Origin: Sulfuritalea sp.
Lineage (GTDB): Bacteria > Pseudomonadota > Gammaproteobacteria > Burkholderiales > Rhodocyclaceae
Assembly: GCA_016708585.1 (NCBI GenBank)
Contig: JADJFK010000029.1
Coordinates: 1-40,869 of the forward strand
Length of the DNA: 40,869 nt
Direction of reading: 5' to 3'
The notes under the pieces were generated by a model that was given only the letters and a program-made list of their open reading frames with translations, was not told the DNA's origin and made no database searches. A program made the translations under genes and the position numbers. The stretch's first letter is position 1. The number at the start of each line of letters is the position of its first letter. This document shows positions 9,966 through 20,626 of this stretch, piece after piece.

Positions 9966-10211
9966 TTAAACATATCGTGCTAAAATAATAGTGAGGTAAG
10001 CGCGAAGTTTATTCTTACCAAAACCTAAACTAAATAATGTTAAAAAAATGTTTTCTCTATTTAGTAAATTTGAGTAAGAGTGTTTACTATTAAAAAAATG
10101 AGCGCTTAAATTATATATATCTAAAAGCCCTCATAAGCAAACAGTTGCTAATCATAAAAAAAAAAACGGAAAAGAAGTAAAGAAGGAGGAGAAGAAATCA
10201 AAAAAAGTCAT
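9966..10211 (-). CDS. orf81b, small membrane protein
   Basis: 81 residues, ATG to TAA, filling the gap between rns and trnW with 4 nt left before the tRNA. Residues 3-32 are strongly hydrophobic (FPFFFLWLATVCLWGLL) and form a probable transmembrane helix. The remainder is polar and then basic (GKNKLRAYLT). Two TGA codons fall in the helix, in line with Trp. I cannot assign a family; length and topology would fit a small respiratory or ATP synthase subunit, which is only a guess. Confidence 0.5.
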
Positions 10212-10267
10212 ATTATTAATAAAAGTATAAAAAGTTTAATATTAAATCATATTATTTTAAATAAATA

Positions 10268-12130
10268 TTATTTATTCCACCCACAGATTCCTCTACGGGT
10301 ACCTTGTGTCAACTTAACTCAAATCACCCATGACCTAGTCAGAAGCTTTTCTCTCTTAAGATATCGTGAACAATATCAAAGGTTTCACCGAAGCTAATCC
10401 CAACAGACTTATAGTCGCCTATAAGCCTTGAAAATTTTTAAATTTACACAGCAAGCTGTGGTCTACAAGACTTTAAAAAGAGAAAAAATACAGTACGACT
10501 TTACTAGACCATAAACTCTTCGAGTGTGATGGGCGGTGTGTGCAGGATTAGTGTTGTAATTCATCGCAGCATACTCATCTGCGACTACTAATGATTTCAG
10601 CTTTACTGTTTCAAGTTTCAGAAACAATTCCGCACTAAGATAATTTTTGGAGATCACTTCAGATTACTCTTTTGTTACTCTTTGTTTTTATCTTTGTAAC
10701 ACGTGTGTTGCCCAACCTATAAGGACCGTGAGGACTTGACTTCAGCTAGTTAGTATATTAGTAAACCATTGAATACCTAAAAGGTACAATAATTTAATAA
10801 TATATGAGTACCACTATATAATGTTCAGTAATGTAACATTACGGAACATTTAAAGTTTTATAATTTAAAAAATTAATAAAACTACTACAGCGCAATCAGC
10901 TAAATTTTATAGCTAATTACCACAATCAATAAATCCATTTAAAAAAAAAATGGAATCGTTATATATGTCTACCTTACAGGGAAGAGTAGTGCATGTGTGA
11001 AGATAGACATACCACGTAATGCGAAATTATTCATATAGTTATGAATAATTATTACTTTTATAAAAACGCAATAAATTGAATGTGTTTGTATATATAGTAC
11101 TAAATACAAATAATATAAAATATTATATTGTATAAATGTAGGTTGCGTTCGTTTTGGGAACTTAATCCTAGATTTCAAGACACGAACTGACGACAGCCAT
11201 GCAATACCTGTTATGTCTTTTATAAACACAAACTTTCTTTTTAATATAAATACTAAGAAGAAATAAAAAAACATAATAAAGGTTGGTAAGATTCTACGTG
11301 GATTATCGCATTAAACCACATGTTCCACCATTCGTTCTAATCCCCGCCAATTCTGTTGACTTTGAGTCTTGCAACTATACTCACCAGGCGGATTACTTTA
11401 CGTAAATATTAGTAATCATCATTTACGGTAAGGATTACCAGGGTCTCTAATCCTGATCACACCCCTTACTTTCATACCTCAGCGTCAGAGAATATTAGGT
11501 AGGCACATTAGTAAACCGGCAAGCAGTCGTGGGTTTTTACATTTTATCGTTACCCAGGACAACCCCCCACCTTAATATCCACTCAAGAGCTTTGCTAAAA
11601 AAAACTTTACAACTTTTATGAATCGATTTGGTTTTTTAAGCCCCGCCTACGTATCCTTTACGCCCAATCACGCCGAATAATGCTAATCACTCAGGTATTA
11701 CCGCGGCTGCTGGCACCTGTATTAGCCGTGACTTCTTTTTGCACTTACCCTCATCTGCTCATGCACGTATAGACTTTACAGTTTAACCTTCTTCATCTCC
11801 GCTAAGTCAATAGGTCATGCTTTCGCACATTGCCTAACATTCTTCACTGCTGCCTTAGGGCGGGGTAGTTTCCATACCCCATGTGGTTGATCCTTCTCTC
11901 AAATCAACTAGAGATCATAGGCTCGACGTCTCGAATACCTAATCCCCTACGCAAAGACCCAATACTCACCGTCGCTCAGGAATTTAACCGAAGTATTGTT
12001 GTCCAGTACGTATTTACTCACCATGACGCTAGTTGTTTAATAGTTATAAATAACTTATTAAACCCCTTAACTTGCATGTGTTAGATACTTAGCTAGCATT
12101 CACTCCAAGCCAAGATCACACTCATAATAT
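10268..12130 (-). rRNA. rns: Small subunit ribosomal RNA
   Basis: Universal SSU landmarks are present in order. The 5' end resembles GAGTTTGATC...TGGCT (12095-12128). The 530 loop region is seen as its complement, ACCGCGGCTGCTGGCAC, at 11700-11716. The region near 11180 has ACACGAACTGACGACAGCC, near 10525 GGGCGGTGTGTGCA, and near 10297 GGTACCTTGTGTCAACTTA. The 3' end is close to 10268, set by the helix 45 sequence. It is about 1.86 kb, enlarged by an AU-rich insertion (10760-11135). Unlike rnl it is collinear here, but it could still be processed into pieces. Exact ends are estimates. Confidence 0.95.
10760..11135 (-). other. AU-rich insertion inside rns (helix 39 / V7 region)
   Basis: Between the segment matching E. 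coli about 1100 (complement TTGCGTTCGTTTTGGGA at 11144-11160) and that matching about 1190 (complement TATAAGGACCGTGAGGACTT near 10720), bacteria have some 80 nt; here there are nearly 400. The insert is AU-rich with several self-complementary stretches (for example around 11030-11050) and codes for nothing recognisable. It may be an expansion segment or a region removed when the rRNA is cut. Confidence 0.6.
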
Positions 12131-12155
12131 TAAATCAAAACCTTTAATAATAGTA

Positions 12156-13796
12156 CTATCATTTATATCTAAAAGCGATATCATTGACATCGTAATTTTG
12201 GCCAGTTTTAGCAGCAGGAAGTCTGTGAAATCTTTTTAAACCTTTATGTTGTCATCAAACTAAAAACTGCTCAAAAGGTAATGCACATAATTTAATAGGC
12301 ATGTGGTGGTGATATCTACCACAAATTTCAGCGCACTGTCCGTAATAAAAACCAATATTATCAATATAAAAGGAATGATGTGTAGAACGACCAGGTACAC
12401 AATCCAACTTTAACCCTAACCCTGGGATAAATCAAGAGTGTACAACGTCACAAGAATTTGTGACAACAGTTATATTTACGTGAGCAGGTAAAACTAATGT
12501 TCTTTTTGTTCTTAATAATCTTCTAGCTAAGTTGACTGGAACTAGTTCACCCCTATGTCTGTTATATTTTACAGAAGTATGGTAACCTCATGCTACATCG
12601 GCAGCTCTTTCAATAGGTTGATTTATATCTCCACCCATTCATCCTTTGTAACCTGTTGAGCTATCAATTGTCATATTTGATTTTAAGATTAATGGATTTA
12701 ACATGTTTAACTCATCAAGTTCAACTGTATCGTTTATATTCATAGGTTTTTCTAAATAAATTTCGGTACTTTTTACAAAGTCAGGATTATAATATTTTCT
12801 AGGTGTCATATTAAATGAGTTATATCTTGTATATTTTTTTTGTTTAAACCCTCAAAACAGGTGACTCATTTCTAATTTAGGCTCTACATTTCTGGAATTA
12901 TCTCAAAATTTTAATACAAATAAAATTGGTTTATTAAAACTACTGTCTGAATTTTTTAAAATTTCTAAATTATGTTTATTTAAAACCCCTGAGACAAAAG
13001 ATAAAGGTTTTTTTTTCATCCCTAAAACGACATTAGATTCGTAATTTGTTCTATTATCAACAGCATTTAAATTATAAAATGTACTTACAGGTGTTTCATT
13101 GAGTGTTTGATTAATACTGGTTTTTGAAGTATTAACATCAATATTTTCGGGGTTAATACTATGAGAGGAAGAAGTAGTAACGGGGTTATATACAGAAATC
13201 CCTTTACCAACAGAATTAAAGATAGTTTTTTTAGTAACACCCTCTCTTGTTAAAGTTTTATAAAAAAGGTTTTTAAACTCTAATTGCATACCTAGAGTTA
13301 AAGCTTGATAATAAGAATCTGAACAATAACTTTCATTAGCGTATGTAAAAAATCAACGATTATGACCAATGTTTTTTGGAGCAGACATAATGCTTGCCAA
13401 TGCAGTTGAATCATATCTGTATTCTCAATATCATTGTCTCCCAATTACTCTTAATGTAAATAAAGACCCCTCATTTTGTCATTCAATCATACGTAGAATA
13501 AAATTGGAATTAACTAAAATATTACCACATCAGCTTAAAGGTATTAAAGCGACTAAAAAATCACCTCATTTACCATGACCTCTAATACTGGTATTTAAAA
13601 CAGGGTTAAAATGAGCAACACGCCTATGTACAACTCTAATAATAATAAAAAAATACATGACTCAAAATAATGAAAATCAAAATCATCATCAATATTGTCA
13701 TTGAGATAAGTGAATTAAAATATCTGATTTATGTGTTGAAAAACCAAAATTAAAATTAGTTAAAGAATTTGCTTCTGTCATTATATGACCTCACAT
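12156..13796 (-). CDS. cox2: Cytochrome c oxidase subunit II with large insertion
   Basis: 546 residues against about 230-260 normally. The N-terminal part has a Trp-rich first membrane segment (WQYWWWFWFSLFWVMYFF), then the second helix region and VIGRQWYWEYRY, the conserved electron-entry aromatic motif. An insertion of roughly 200 residues (about 12700-13330), rich in Ser, Asn, Thr and Lys, separates this from the CuA domain. That domain has SCDVVHSWFIPGL and YYGQCAEICGRYHHHMP with both CuA cysteines, Glu, His and Met in place. The copper site is thus intact and the insertion lies on the intermembrane-space side. Starts 1 nt after the nad5 stop. Long cox2 is a published Euplotes feature. 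Confidence 0.96.
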
Positions 13797-13797
13797 G

Positions 13798-15690
13798 TTA
13801 AAAAAACAGTGTACTGAAAAAAAACAAAATTATTATAGAAAGACCTTCTATTAGATAAACTCTTTTTTTTCAACACATAACAAATGAACAAATCATACCT
13901 ATAGTATAACATTCATATAAAAATAATAAATAATATTCGCATTCTTCGAAAAAATTTACGTATTTAATGTAATCGCTATCAAGAGGAGTTATAAATGGTT
14001 CCCACATAAATATACAAGTTGCGCAATGAACAAAATAAGCAGAGATTATCAAAGCGCACACGTATAAAAAAAAGACAGCTAATACTTGATTATAAGGTGC
14101 ACTGCGATAATAAAAAAAGTATTTATGCTCAGAAGTTACTAAAAGTTGTTGTGCAGTTTCTTTTATAGATTTATTATAGTCAAAAACCACAAAATAAACT
14201 ATTCTAATAAAATAAATTAAACTGCTCAGTAAACCAATAAAAAGTAAACCAAAAGATAATAAATTGACTGAGTTAGCAAAAAACATATTTATAAAAAAAT
14301 ATTTATTAGTAAAACCAACAGTAAAAGGCAATCCAGCTAAATTTGAGGAGCAAAGAATCAACAAAAAACTGTCCAATCGAGATTGAATATGAGCCTCACC
14401 CATTCACCTTGAGTCTTGTGTACCAAAAACTCTAATAAAAGCACCAGCGCAAAAAAAAGTCATAGCCTTAAATAACCCATGTAAATATAAATAAATTAGA
14501 ATAGGATAACCTTGACCAACAGCTGCTAAAAATCATAAAAATCCAGAATGACTCATTGTCGAATAAGCTAATAATTTTTTTACATCAGTTTGTGACGCTG
14601 CAACAACACCCCCATAAGCGGCTGTAAATGCACCAACGGTAGCTAAAGCATCAACTAAATTAAATAAAGAAATTAAACTGTGAAATTTACATAATAAATA
14701 AATACCAGCAGAAACTAGTGTGGCAGAATGAATCAATGCAGAAGCTGGAACAGGAGCTTCCATAGAATCAGGAAGTCATAAGTGGCCAAACATTTGAACA
14801 GATTTAAAACCTGCGCTTAAAATCAAACAGATAAGACCATAATAAAGTTGACTATTGTCATCTAATGAATTAGTTGCAACGTATGAGAAAAAAGAAGTTA
14901 AATTAGTAGTAGATGAAACTTTATAAAATAGAACAAAAGCTGATAACAATAAAATATCGCTAACGAGGTTAAAAGAAAAAGCCTTAAAGCTAGACTTTAG
15001 AGTTCCTCTGCGAACAGATCAATAATTAATTAAAAAAAAAGAAGTAAGCCCTATCAGCTCTCAACCTAAAAAAATAGTATAAAAGTTGTTTGCACAAACT
15101 AATAAAACCATGCTGATAACAAATCAGTTTAGTGTAAAGATAAATTTTTTTTCACTTGCCTCGTCGGAAAAATAACGAATAATATATAAGTTTGTAGCAC
15201 AACCAATCATCATAACTAATAAGCTAAAAAAAAAAGATAGCGGGGTTAAAGCGAAATTTAAAGATGGATCTATACTTTCTTGCAATGAATTATTCTCAGA
15301 TCACATAAAAGTAATATGGGAGTACTCTAAAACAATATCAAATAAGCCAATAATACCAAAGAGAACGGCAACAAATAAAAAAAGAGCGTTTACAAAAGCA
15401 TATCTGATAGGAGTTAATCAGAAAAATGCAACAGGGAATAAAATTTGAAATCCCAAAAAATACTTAAAAATTAACGTATATTCCTCGAGCACAATCGTTA
15501 TGAAAATAAACACAATCATTATAACTGAGTTATTAAACTTTTTTCAAAGTTTTTTGTAAAAACTTAACAGTCGTAGTCTTTCTTTAGTAGGGGAGTATAT
15601 TTTTTTTCAAAATTTAAATCTAAAAGCCTTCTTAACAACTTTTCTTTTACTAACAAAAAAATTCTGTCGGTTTAATAAAAAATGAACCAT
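13798..15690 (-). CDS. nad5: NADH dehydrogenase subunit 5
   Basis: 630 residues, the distal proton-pumping antiporter-like subunit of complex I. Core motifs: FLGWELIGLTSFFLINYW with the key Glu, HLWLPDSMEAPVPASALIHS with Lys/His channel residues nearby, ALIHSATLVSAGIYLL, KKLLAYSTMSHSGF, and LYLHGLFKAMTFFCAG. The N-terminus is extended by about 55 basic residues (VSKRKVVKKAFRFKFWKK), resembling a targeting-type extension although the gene is already in the organelle. ATG 15690 (ATGGTTCAT) follows two TAA triplets after the upstream gene's stop. Confidence 0.97.
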
Positions 15691-15696
15691 TTATTA

Positions 15697-16671
15697 TTAA
15701 ATAGATTTTTTAAATAAAAAGTATTTTTCGTGAGTTTCTAAAATAAAGCTGGTATACAAAAAATAAAATAAATAAAATGATAATAGTGCATAATTAGCAA
15801 ATTGAGCCATAAAAGTATAAGTCAAATGACCTCAATAATAAATTAATAATATTTGTGTTAACAAAATATCACTAAATCAATCGTATCAATAAGATGAATA
15901 AAATTGAGAATTTAAGTTTGAGTTAAAAGAAAATAATTGATTAATTAATGACGCGCCAGTAAAGTCACAATTTTGATAAATTACTTCAAATAATTCAAAA
16001 AAGGCTGTAAAAACTAAAACTAACCTAATATTCTGAATTAAAAAACGTGCTCACATAACCCCCAGTGCAATAAAATCAAAAAAGGTCTCTGCAAAAAAAG
16101 AAGTGGTTCTTCCAGCACCTCTAACATACATAGGGAATGACGCACCAAAACTGTACATAATATAACCAGGTGTTAAAACAGCTATTAAAAAAATAAGGTT
16201 TAATATTGCAAAAATTCATGCAGCGTTTGTTACAAAATACATACTAAACACAGTATACATGAAATATCAAGCAATAATAAGAGTAAAGACAACAAAATAA
16301 AAAAGTGCATCATCAAATGCTCCAATTTCATCATCGATATCTGTTAAATTAGTAAAAACATCTGTAAAAATATTGGTTGAATTTGCACCAAATGAAATAA
16401 TTTTTAAGCCAGAAATAGAAAGATAAACAACTAATAATCCTAGAATAAATATAAACGGTAAACAAGTCACAAACATATCGACCACTAATAAATTAAATTT
16501 TGAGTGATAAACTGTGTTTACGCTTAACTTTAAATCAGGGTAATATAAATAATTTGATAACGCAGATCATCATGACTTTTGAATAAAGTCACTATAACCT
16601 ATGTTTAAATGCTCTAAGTTTAAGTTTAAAAAATTAACAAAGTTAGTGTTTTTGTTTAATATTTCTAACAT
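15697..16671 (-). CDS. Putative ATP synthase subunit a (Ymf66-like)
   Basis: 324 residues, ATG 16671 to TAA 15697, with five or six hydrophobic segments. The segment SFFAETFFDFIALGVMWARF followed by LIQNIRLVLVFTAFFELFE has an Arg (NIRLVLVF) flanked by membrane-like sequence, reminiscent of the essential Arg helix of subunit a (L-R-L-x-A-N). Tetrahymena Ymf66 has been shown to be subunit a, and it is the ciliate mitochondrial gene most like this in type. No other atp6 candidate exists in the window, whereas atp9 is present. The N-terminal 80 residues are hydrophilic. I recall the family only by motif style, so this is tentative. Confidence 0.5.
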
Positions 16672-16683
16672 TCTTACTAAATT

Positions 16684-17940
16684 TTAAAAAATTTTTAAAA
16701 CAGTAAATCCGTAAACTTTTGGTTTTCTTAAATTTGGGCAGCACAAATAGAAAAACAAGTAAACGTACACCATTAAAGAAACGTTATTTCCACCTAATCT
16801 GTTAAAGAATCGTCCATAAGGTAAGTATGAGAACGCATATCATAAACAAGTTAAGAAAACAGCAAAAGTTATCTGATAAAAAAAATTTTGCTCTGCAATA
16901 AAAGGCATAACTTTTACGACTTTCTTTGTTAATCTTTCTGATCTTCATCAAAGTCTTGCAATTAAAAGCTTAGCACCAGAATATTCTTTAAATTCGTTTG
17001 GTCTAACAATTGTAGGTTGGAAAAAAAATCCCACAAAAAATAAAATTAAACCAATTAAACCTAAGTAGTGGAATGGGCAAGCAACCAGTCAACCCATGTA
17101 AGGACGGAAATATCAATGTGGAGCAACACCAAAGTAACGAACGTCAACGGACATACCTACATCACCTCACATAAATAATTCATAATGTAAAGCTTCTGGC
17201 TCTGCGTATAGCATAAGACAAATAATAGCCACAATCATAATCATGTTAAATAATTGACAAACCTCATTAACTACAGCTTCGTCATATCAATCAAGCTCAT
17301 GATACAAACCATCAAAATTTTCTTCTGTTTTTCAATTATAGTGCATATCTAAACCGTGATAAACACCAAAATAACCTAAAACAAATGCTAAAATATAATG
17401 AGCATAACCAAACCTAATAACAGTATCAACGTTTAGATCACCGTTAGGTGCAACCATTCAAGAAACCTTACCGATAAATAAACAGAAACTATTAAAAGCG
17501 TTTATAGCTATAGTTAAAGTAACGTCACTTAAGTGAGAACAACAAAGTACGAGACCTGTAAAAATAACTAACTGAGCTAACAAAAACAGTAACACACCAC
17601 TTTTTCACGAAACCTCATGAGAAACAGTAACTGCGTTTATGTATAATTTTCGTAACATGTGTAAAAATAAAAATATAACCAAATAATCAACGCCTCTTTC
17701 ATGTAAAAAGAAAAAATCATCTGTATAAATAGTCTCATGATCTTCAATTTCTCTAGATAAAGGGATATACATAGGTTCAGGAGATAAAGAGAAAGATAAC
17801 ATAATACCAGTAACTAATTGATTATAAATAGTTAAAAAAACACAAAATCCTAATACAGCAGGTAATTCATGAAACGCAATTTGTAACTTGACGAAGTATT
17901 TAACGAGTAAAGCCAATAAATATCGATGTTGCGTAATCAT
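16684..17940 (-). CDS. cob: Apocytochrome b
   Basis: 418 residues, core of complex III. Haem-ligand histidine pairs spaced by 14 are visible: H80 and H94 (FFLHERGVDYLVIFLFLHML), and the pair in YAHYILAFVLGYFGVYHGLD. The Qo-site motif usually written PEWY reads PHWY (GVAPHWYFRPYMGW). A Trp (SW) follows LFIGKV near the Qo site. It is the first gene of the minus-strand block; ATG 17940 borders the central non-coding region, so a start of transcription is expected just beyond. It ends 12 nt before the next gene. Confidence 0.97.
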
Positions 17941-18355
17941 TTAGTGATGCCAATAAGGCTAATTTTAAAAACTTTAAAAAAAAAGTAAAACCCACCTACC
18001 AATATTGCAATTAAACGCAGAGTATATTTTTCCTAATATGTAGAGATGAAAATCTAAAAAACACCAAAAATAGTAATAAAGAGGGTACTAGGTGTTTGGA
18101 AGTTTGTGGTCACAACTAAAAACAACAACTCATTTTTTAATAACGTACTGGGTGAGATCTTAAATAAGCAAAACAACAAGTTATTCGTGATATCCGTATA
18201 GACGCGCACGGGGGGGGGCAATTAGATTTTGTTAGGGTTGAGCTATCATAGAATTTGTAAAAACTGTAAATGCCCTATATGGAGAAACAAGACACAAAGG
18301 TCACAAAACGAGACAAATTTTAGTGAATTAAACATAGACTAAGTTCACTGGGTCC

Positions 18356-18860
18356 ACAAACAAACCTTGCATTACATACCCACAAATCGGCAATCCGTGG
18401 TGATTAAAATGAGAATTAACAAACCCTATAAGGAAGATGTTCGACAATATGTCAATCACGACCACAAAAAGGACCTAAAGTCCACCCAGTTTTACAAGGA
18501 TTTTCATTACTGATTTTCTGCGCGGCTAACAATGAGGACAAAAAAAAATAACATCACACCGTGCTACAAACGTAGTAACAAAGCTTGCCCACAAAACTCA
18601 CATTAATACAAACAAACCTTGTATTACATACCCACAAATCGGCAATCCATGGTGATTAAAATGAGAATTAACAAATCCTATAAGGAAGATGTTCGACAAT
18701 ATGTCAACCACGACCACAAAAAGGATCTAAAGTCCACCCAGTTTTACAAAGATTTTCATTGCTGATTTTCTGCGCGGATAACAATGAGGACAAAAAAAAT
18801 AACATCACACCGTGCTACAAACGTAGTAACAAAGGTTCCCCACAATTCCCCACAAAACTC
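18356..18860. repeat. 252-bp direct duplication
   Basis: Two tandem copies, 18356-18607 and 18608-about 18860, both starting ACAAACAAACCTTG and sharing CATACCCACAAATCGGCAAT, GAAGATGTTCGACAATATG and ACCGTGCTACAAACGTAGTA. They differ by scattered substitutions (for example GTGGTGA against ATGGTGA, GGACC against GGATC), and the second copy has a short insertion near its end. No ORF spans the unit. Confidence 0.92.
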
Positions 18861-18902
18861 TCATTAATGGATATTTGCCTGCACATCCCTAGTAAATGGA
18901 AG

Positions 18903-19162
18903 GTCTTGAGTAAATCAGCAAAATACACAAAACGTATATAACCCCACCAAGCGCAAAACTTACGCCAATAAATATGTGTGCACACATTCTCTATAGAGGA
19001 TAGTATTGAGTAAATCAAAAAAACATACAAAAAGTATATAATTTTAACAAGGGCAAAACAAAACCCATATCAATAAGCGTGTGGCATATCGTGACGTATG
19101 CAAGCCCATTTCTTAATGAAAGGTGTTGACCAGATCAATAAAGTGTACAAAAAGAATATACA
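18903..19162. repeat. Degenerate 100-120-bp repeat, three copies
   Basis: A block beginning GTCTTGAGTAAATCA and ending near CGTATATAA (18903) recurs as GTATTGAGTAAATCA (19003) and, more diverged, as GTGTTGACCAGATCA (19123). Each is followed by ACAAAA-rich sequence and a TATA-containing end. It lies between the 252-bp duplication and the AT array. Confidence 0.7.
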
Positions 19163-19260
19163 CGAGTACCAAACTAACAAACTAAACCACGCAGTAAACG
19201 ATCACTCACAGACTGTAGGTTACGCGACATCCCTACATATTATAGCGGTGTTATTTATGT

Positions 19261-19445
19261 TATCTGTATAATATAAATAATAATATATATATACTACATA
19301 GTATAAATAATAATATATATATACTATATAATATAAATAATAATATATATATATACTATATAATATAAATAATAATATATATATATACTATATAATATAA
19401 ATAATATATATATATATACTATATAATATATATAATATATATACA
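19261..19445. repeat. AT-only tandem array at the chromosome centre
   Basis: About six imperfect copies of a 30-33-bp unit, TACTATATAATATAAATAAT followed by a TA run whose length varies between copies. It is almost free of G and C. It marks the point where base composition flips between strands, so it is a good candidate for an unwinding element. Confidence 0.85.
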
Positions 19446-19814
19446 TACACGCAAGAACTATTGTTAATGAGCTTCATACATTATATTATTAGGTTCGATG
19501 TTCATATAACATAATCTCTTTACTGTTTTTGTTTTTTGCCTTATTATTGACTTTTATAGTGTTAATGTATTAATTTCAACTATTACTTTAAGGTTTAAAG
19601 GGTGGGCGACCAGTTGCTGGGGTATGTTTTATTCTGGGTGTACCTGTATTTCTGTGAATTACTTTTTGCGTTATCATTGATTTTGCACGGCTATAGCTAC
19701 CGTAGAGAGGGGGTTTACTTTTTAACCTATTTTTTTGGATAGCATTTTTTCAACGTCAGGTTGCTTTTTGTAGACGCTGGTGATTTTTCATTAACCTTTG
19801 ACATGTTAAGTTCC

Positions 19815-20245
19815 CCTTTTTGTTCTTATATTTTGTGTCTTTTTCAGAAGTTTTGGAATCTTGTGTATACTACACCATTTTTGTAACTTCTGCTGATGTT
19901 TTGAAAGTTTATATCTATATAAATTATTTCTCTTTTTTGCTATTAAGTTTTTGTCCCTAAGCTTGTGTCTTTAGGGAAATTAGGTGTTAGCTCTTTTTGT
20001 TCGTATATTTTGTGTCTTTTTCAGAATTTTCGGAATCTTGTGTATACTACACCATTTTTGTAACTTCTGCTGATGTTTTGAAAGTTTTTATTTATATAAA
20101 TTATTTCTACCTTTTAAACTTTAAACAAGTATAAATATTTACTGTGAGTCTAGTTTCTACGTCAGATTTTTAGAAGTCTTGTGCACGTTACACCATTTTT
20201 GTAATTTATGCTGATGTTTTGAAAGTTTTTATCTAACTAGATTTT
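19815..20245. repeat. Direct repeats right of the AT array
   Basis: A block with TTTTGTGTCTTTTTCAGAA, TCTTGTGTATACTACACC and GATGTTTTGAAAGTTT occurs at 19831 and 20008 (period 177). A third, partial, diverged copy follows 141 bp on (TCTTGTGCACGTTACACC at about 20178). The TTCTGCTGATGTTTTGAAAG segment is the best conserved part. The family differs from the repeats left of the array. Confidence 0.88.
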
Positions 20246-20555
20246 ACTCTTGCCTTTTTGTTATTAAGTTTTCTGTCCTTAAGCTGTTGTCTTTAGGACA
20301 ATGGTCAGATGGTTACTGTATTGTTTTGTGGTTTTTGTTGACGTCTAGGTAAGTTATTTTTTTAAATTTTAAACAATGTACAGGCACTTATTATGTGTCT
20401 AGTTTCTATGTCTGTGAGTAGTTGTGTTGAAAACAACTAGTTAGTGGTGTGTTTAAGGTTTTTATTAACTCGTGCGTTGTGTAAGTGATTGTTGTTAAAC
20501 ACCAGCTAACCTAGCTTATCAACATATTTGATGTTTCGCGAAATTTTTTTGAGGA

Positions 20556-20626
20556 GTTCTAGTCGTTCAACGGTAGGACAACGGGCTTTCAACTCGTTAA
20601 TCCAGGTTCAATTCCTGGCTAGAACG
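20556..20626 (+). tRNA. trnE(uuc): tRNA-Glu (anticodon UUC)
   Basis: Acceptor GTTCTAG pairs perfectly with CTAGAAC. The anticodon stem ACGGG/CTCGT encloses the loop CTTTCAA with anticodon TTC; the T-arm is CCAGG-TTCAATT-CCTGG. It is the first gene right of the central region, and its last base overlaps the GTG start of the next gene. Confidence 0.95.

Larger units (their letters stand above)
17941..20555. other. Central non-coding region, divergent transcription start
   Basis: 2.6 kb between cob (leftward) and trnE (rightward). I find no credible gene on either strand. From left to right it holds a G9 run (18210-18218), a 252-bp direct duplication, a weaker 100-120-bp repeat, an AT tandem array, then a different repeat family with a period near 177 bp. 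Left of the AT array the plus strand is A/C-rich; right of it the plus strand is T/G-rich. In Euplotes the equivalent central repeat separates the two transcription units; here I infer the same role, possibly with the replication origin. Confidence 0.8.

Noticed and set aside
10760..11135. Possible group I or II intron in rns
   Set aside because: No intron-encoded ORF or recognisable catalytic core (such as a domain V hairpin) was found; an rRNA expansion or processing spacer is simpler.
11881..12084. Plus-strand ORF within rns
   Set aside because: The region is the 5' domain of the small rRNA; the ORF has no protein-like pattern.
13369..13578. Plus-strand ORF of 69 codons in the cox2 region
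   Set aside because: Antisense to the cox2 region that encodes the conserved QWYWEY motif.
18759..19030. ORFs on both strands in the central region
   Set aside because: They fall in repeat sequence, are short, lack protein-like features, and are not repeated in frame in the other copy of the 252-bp repeat.
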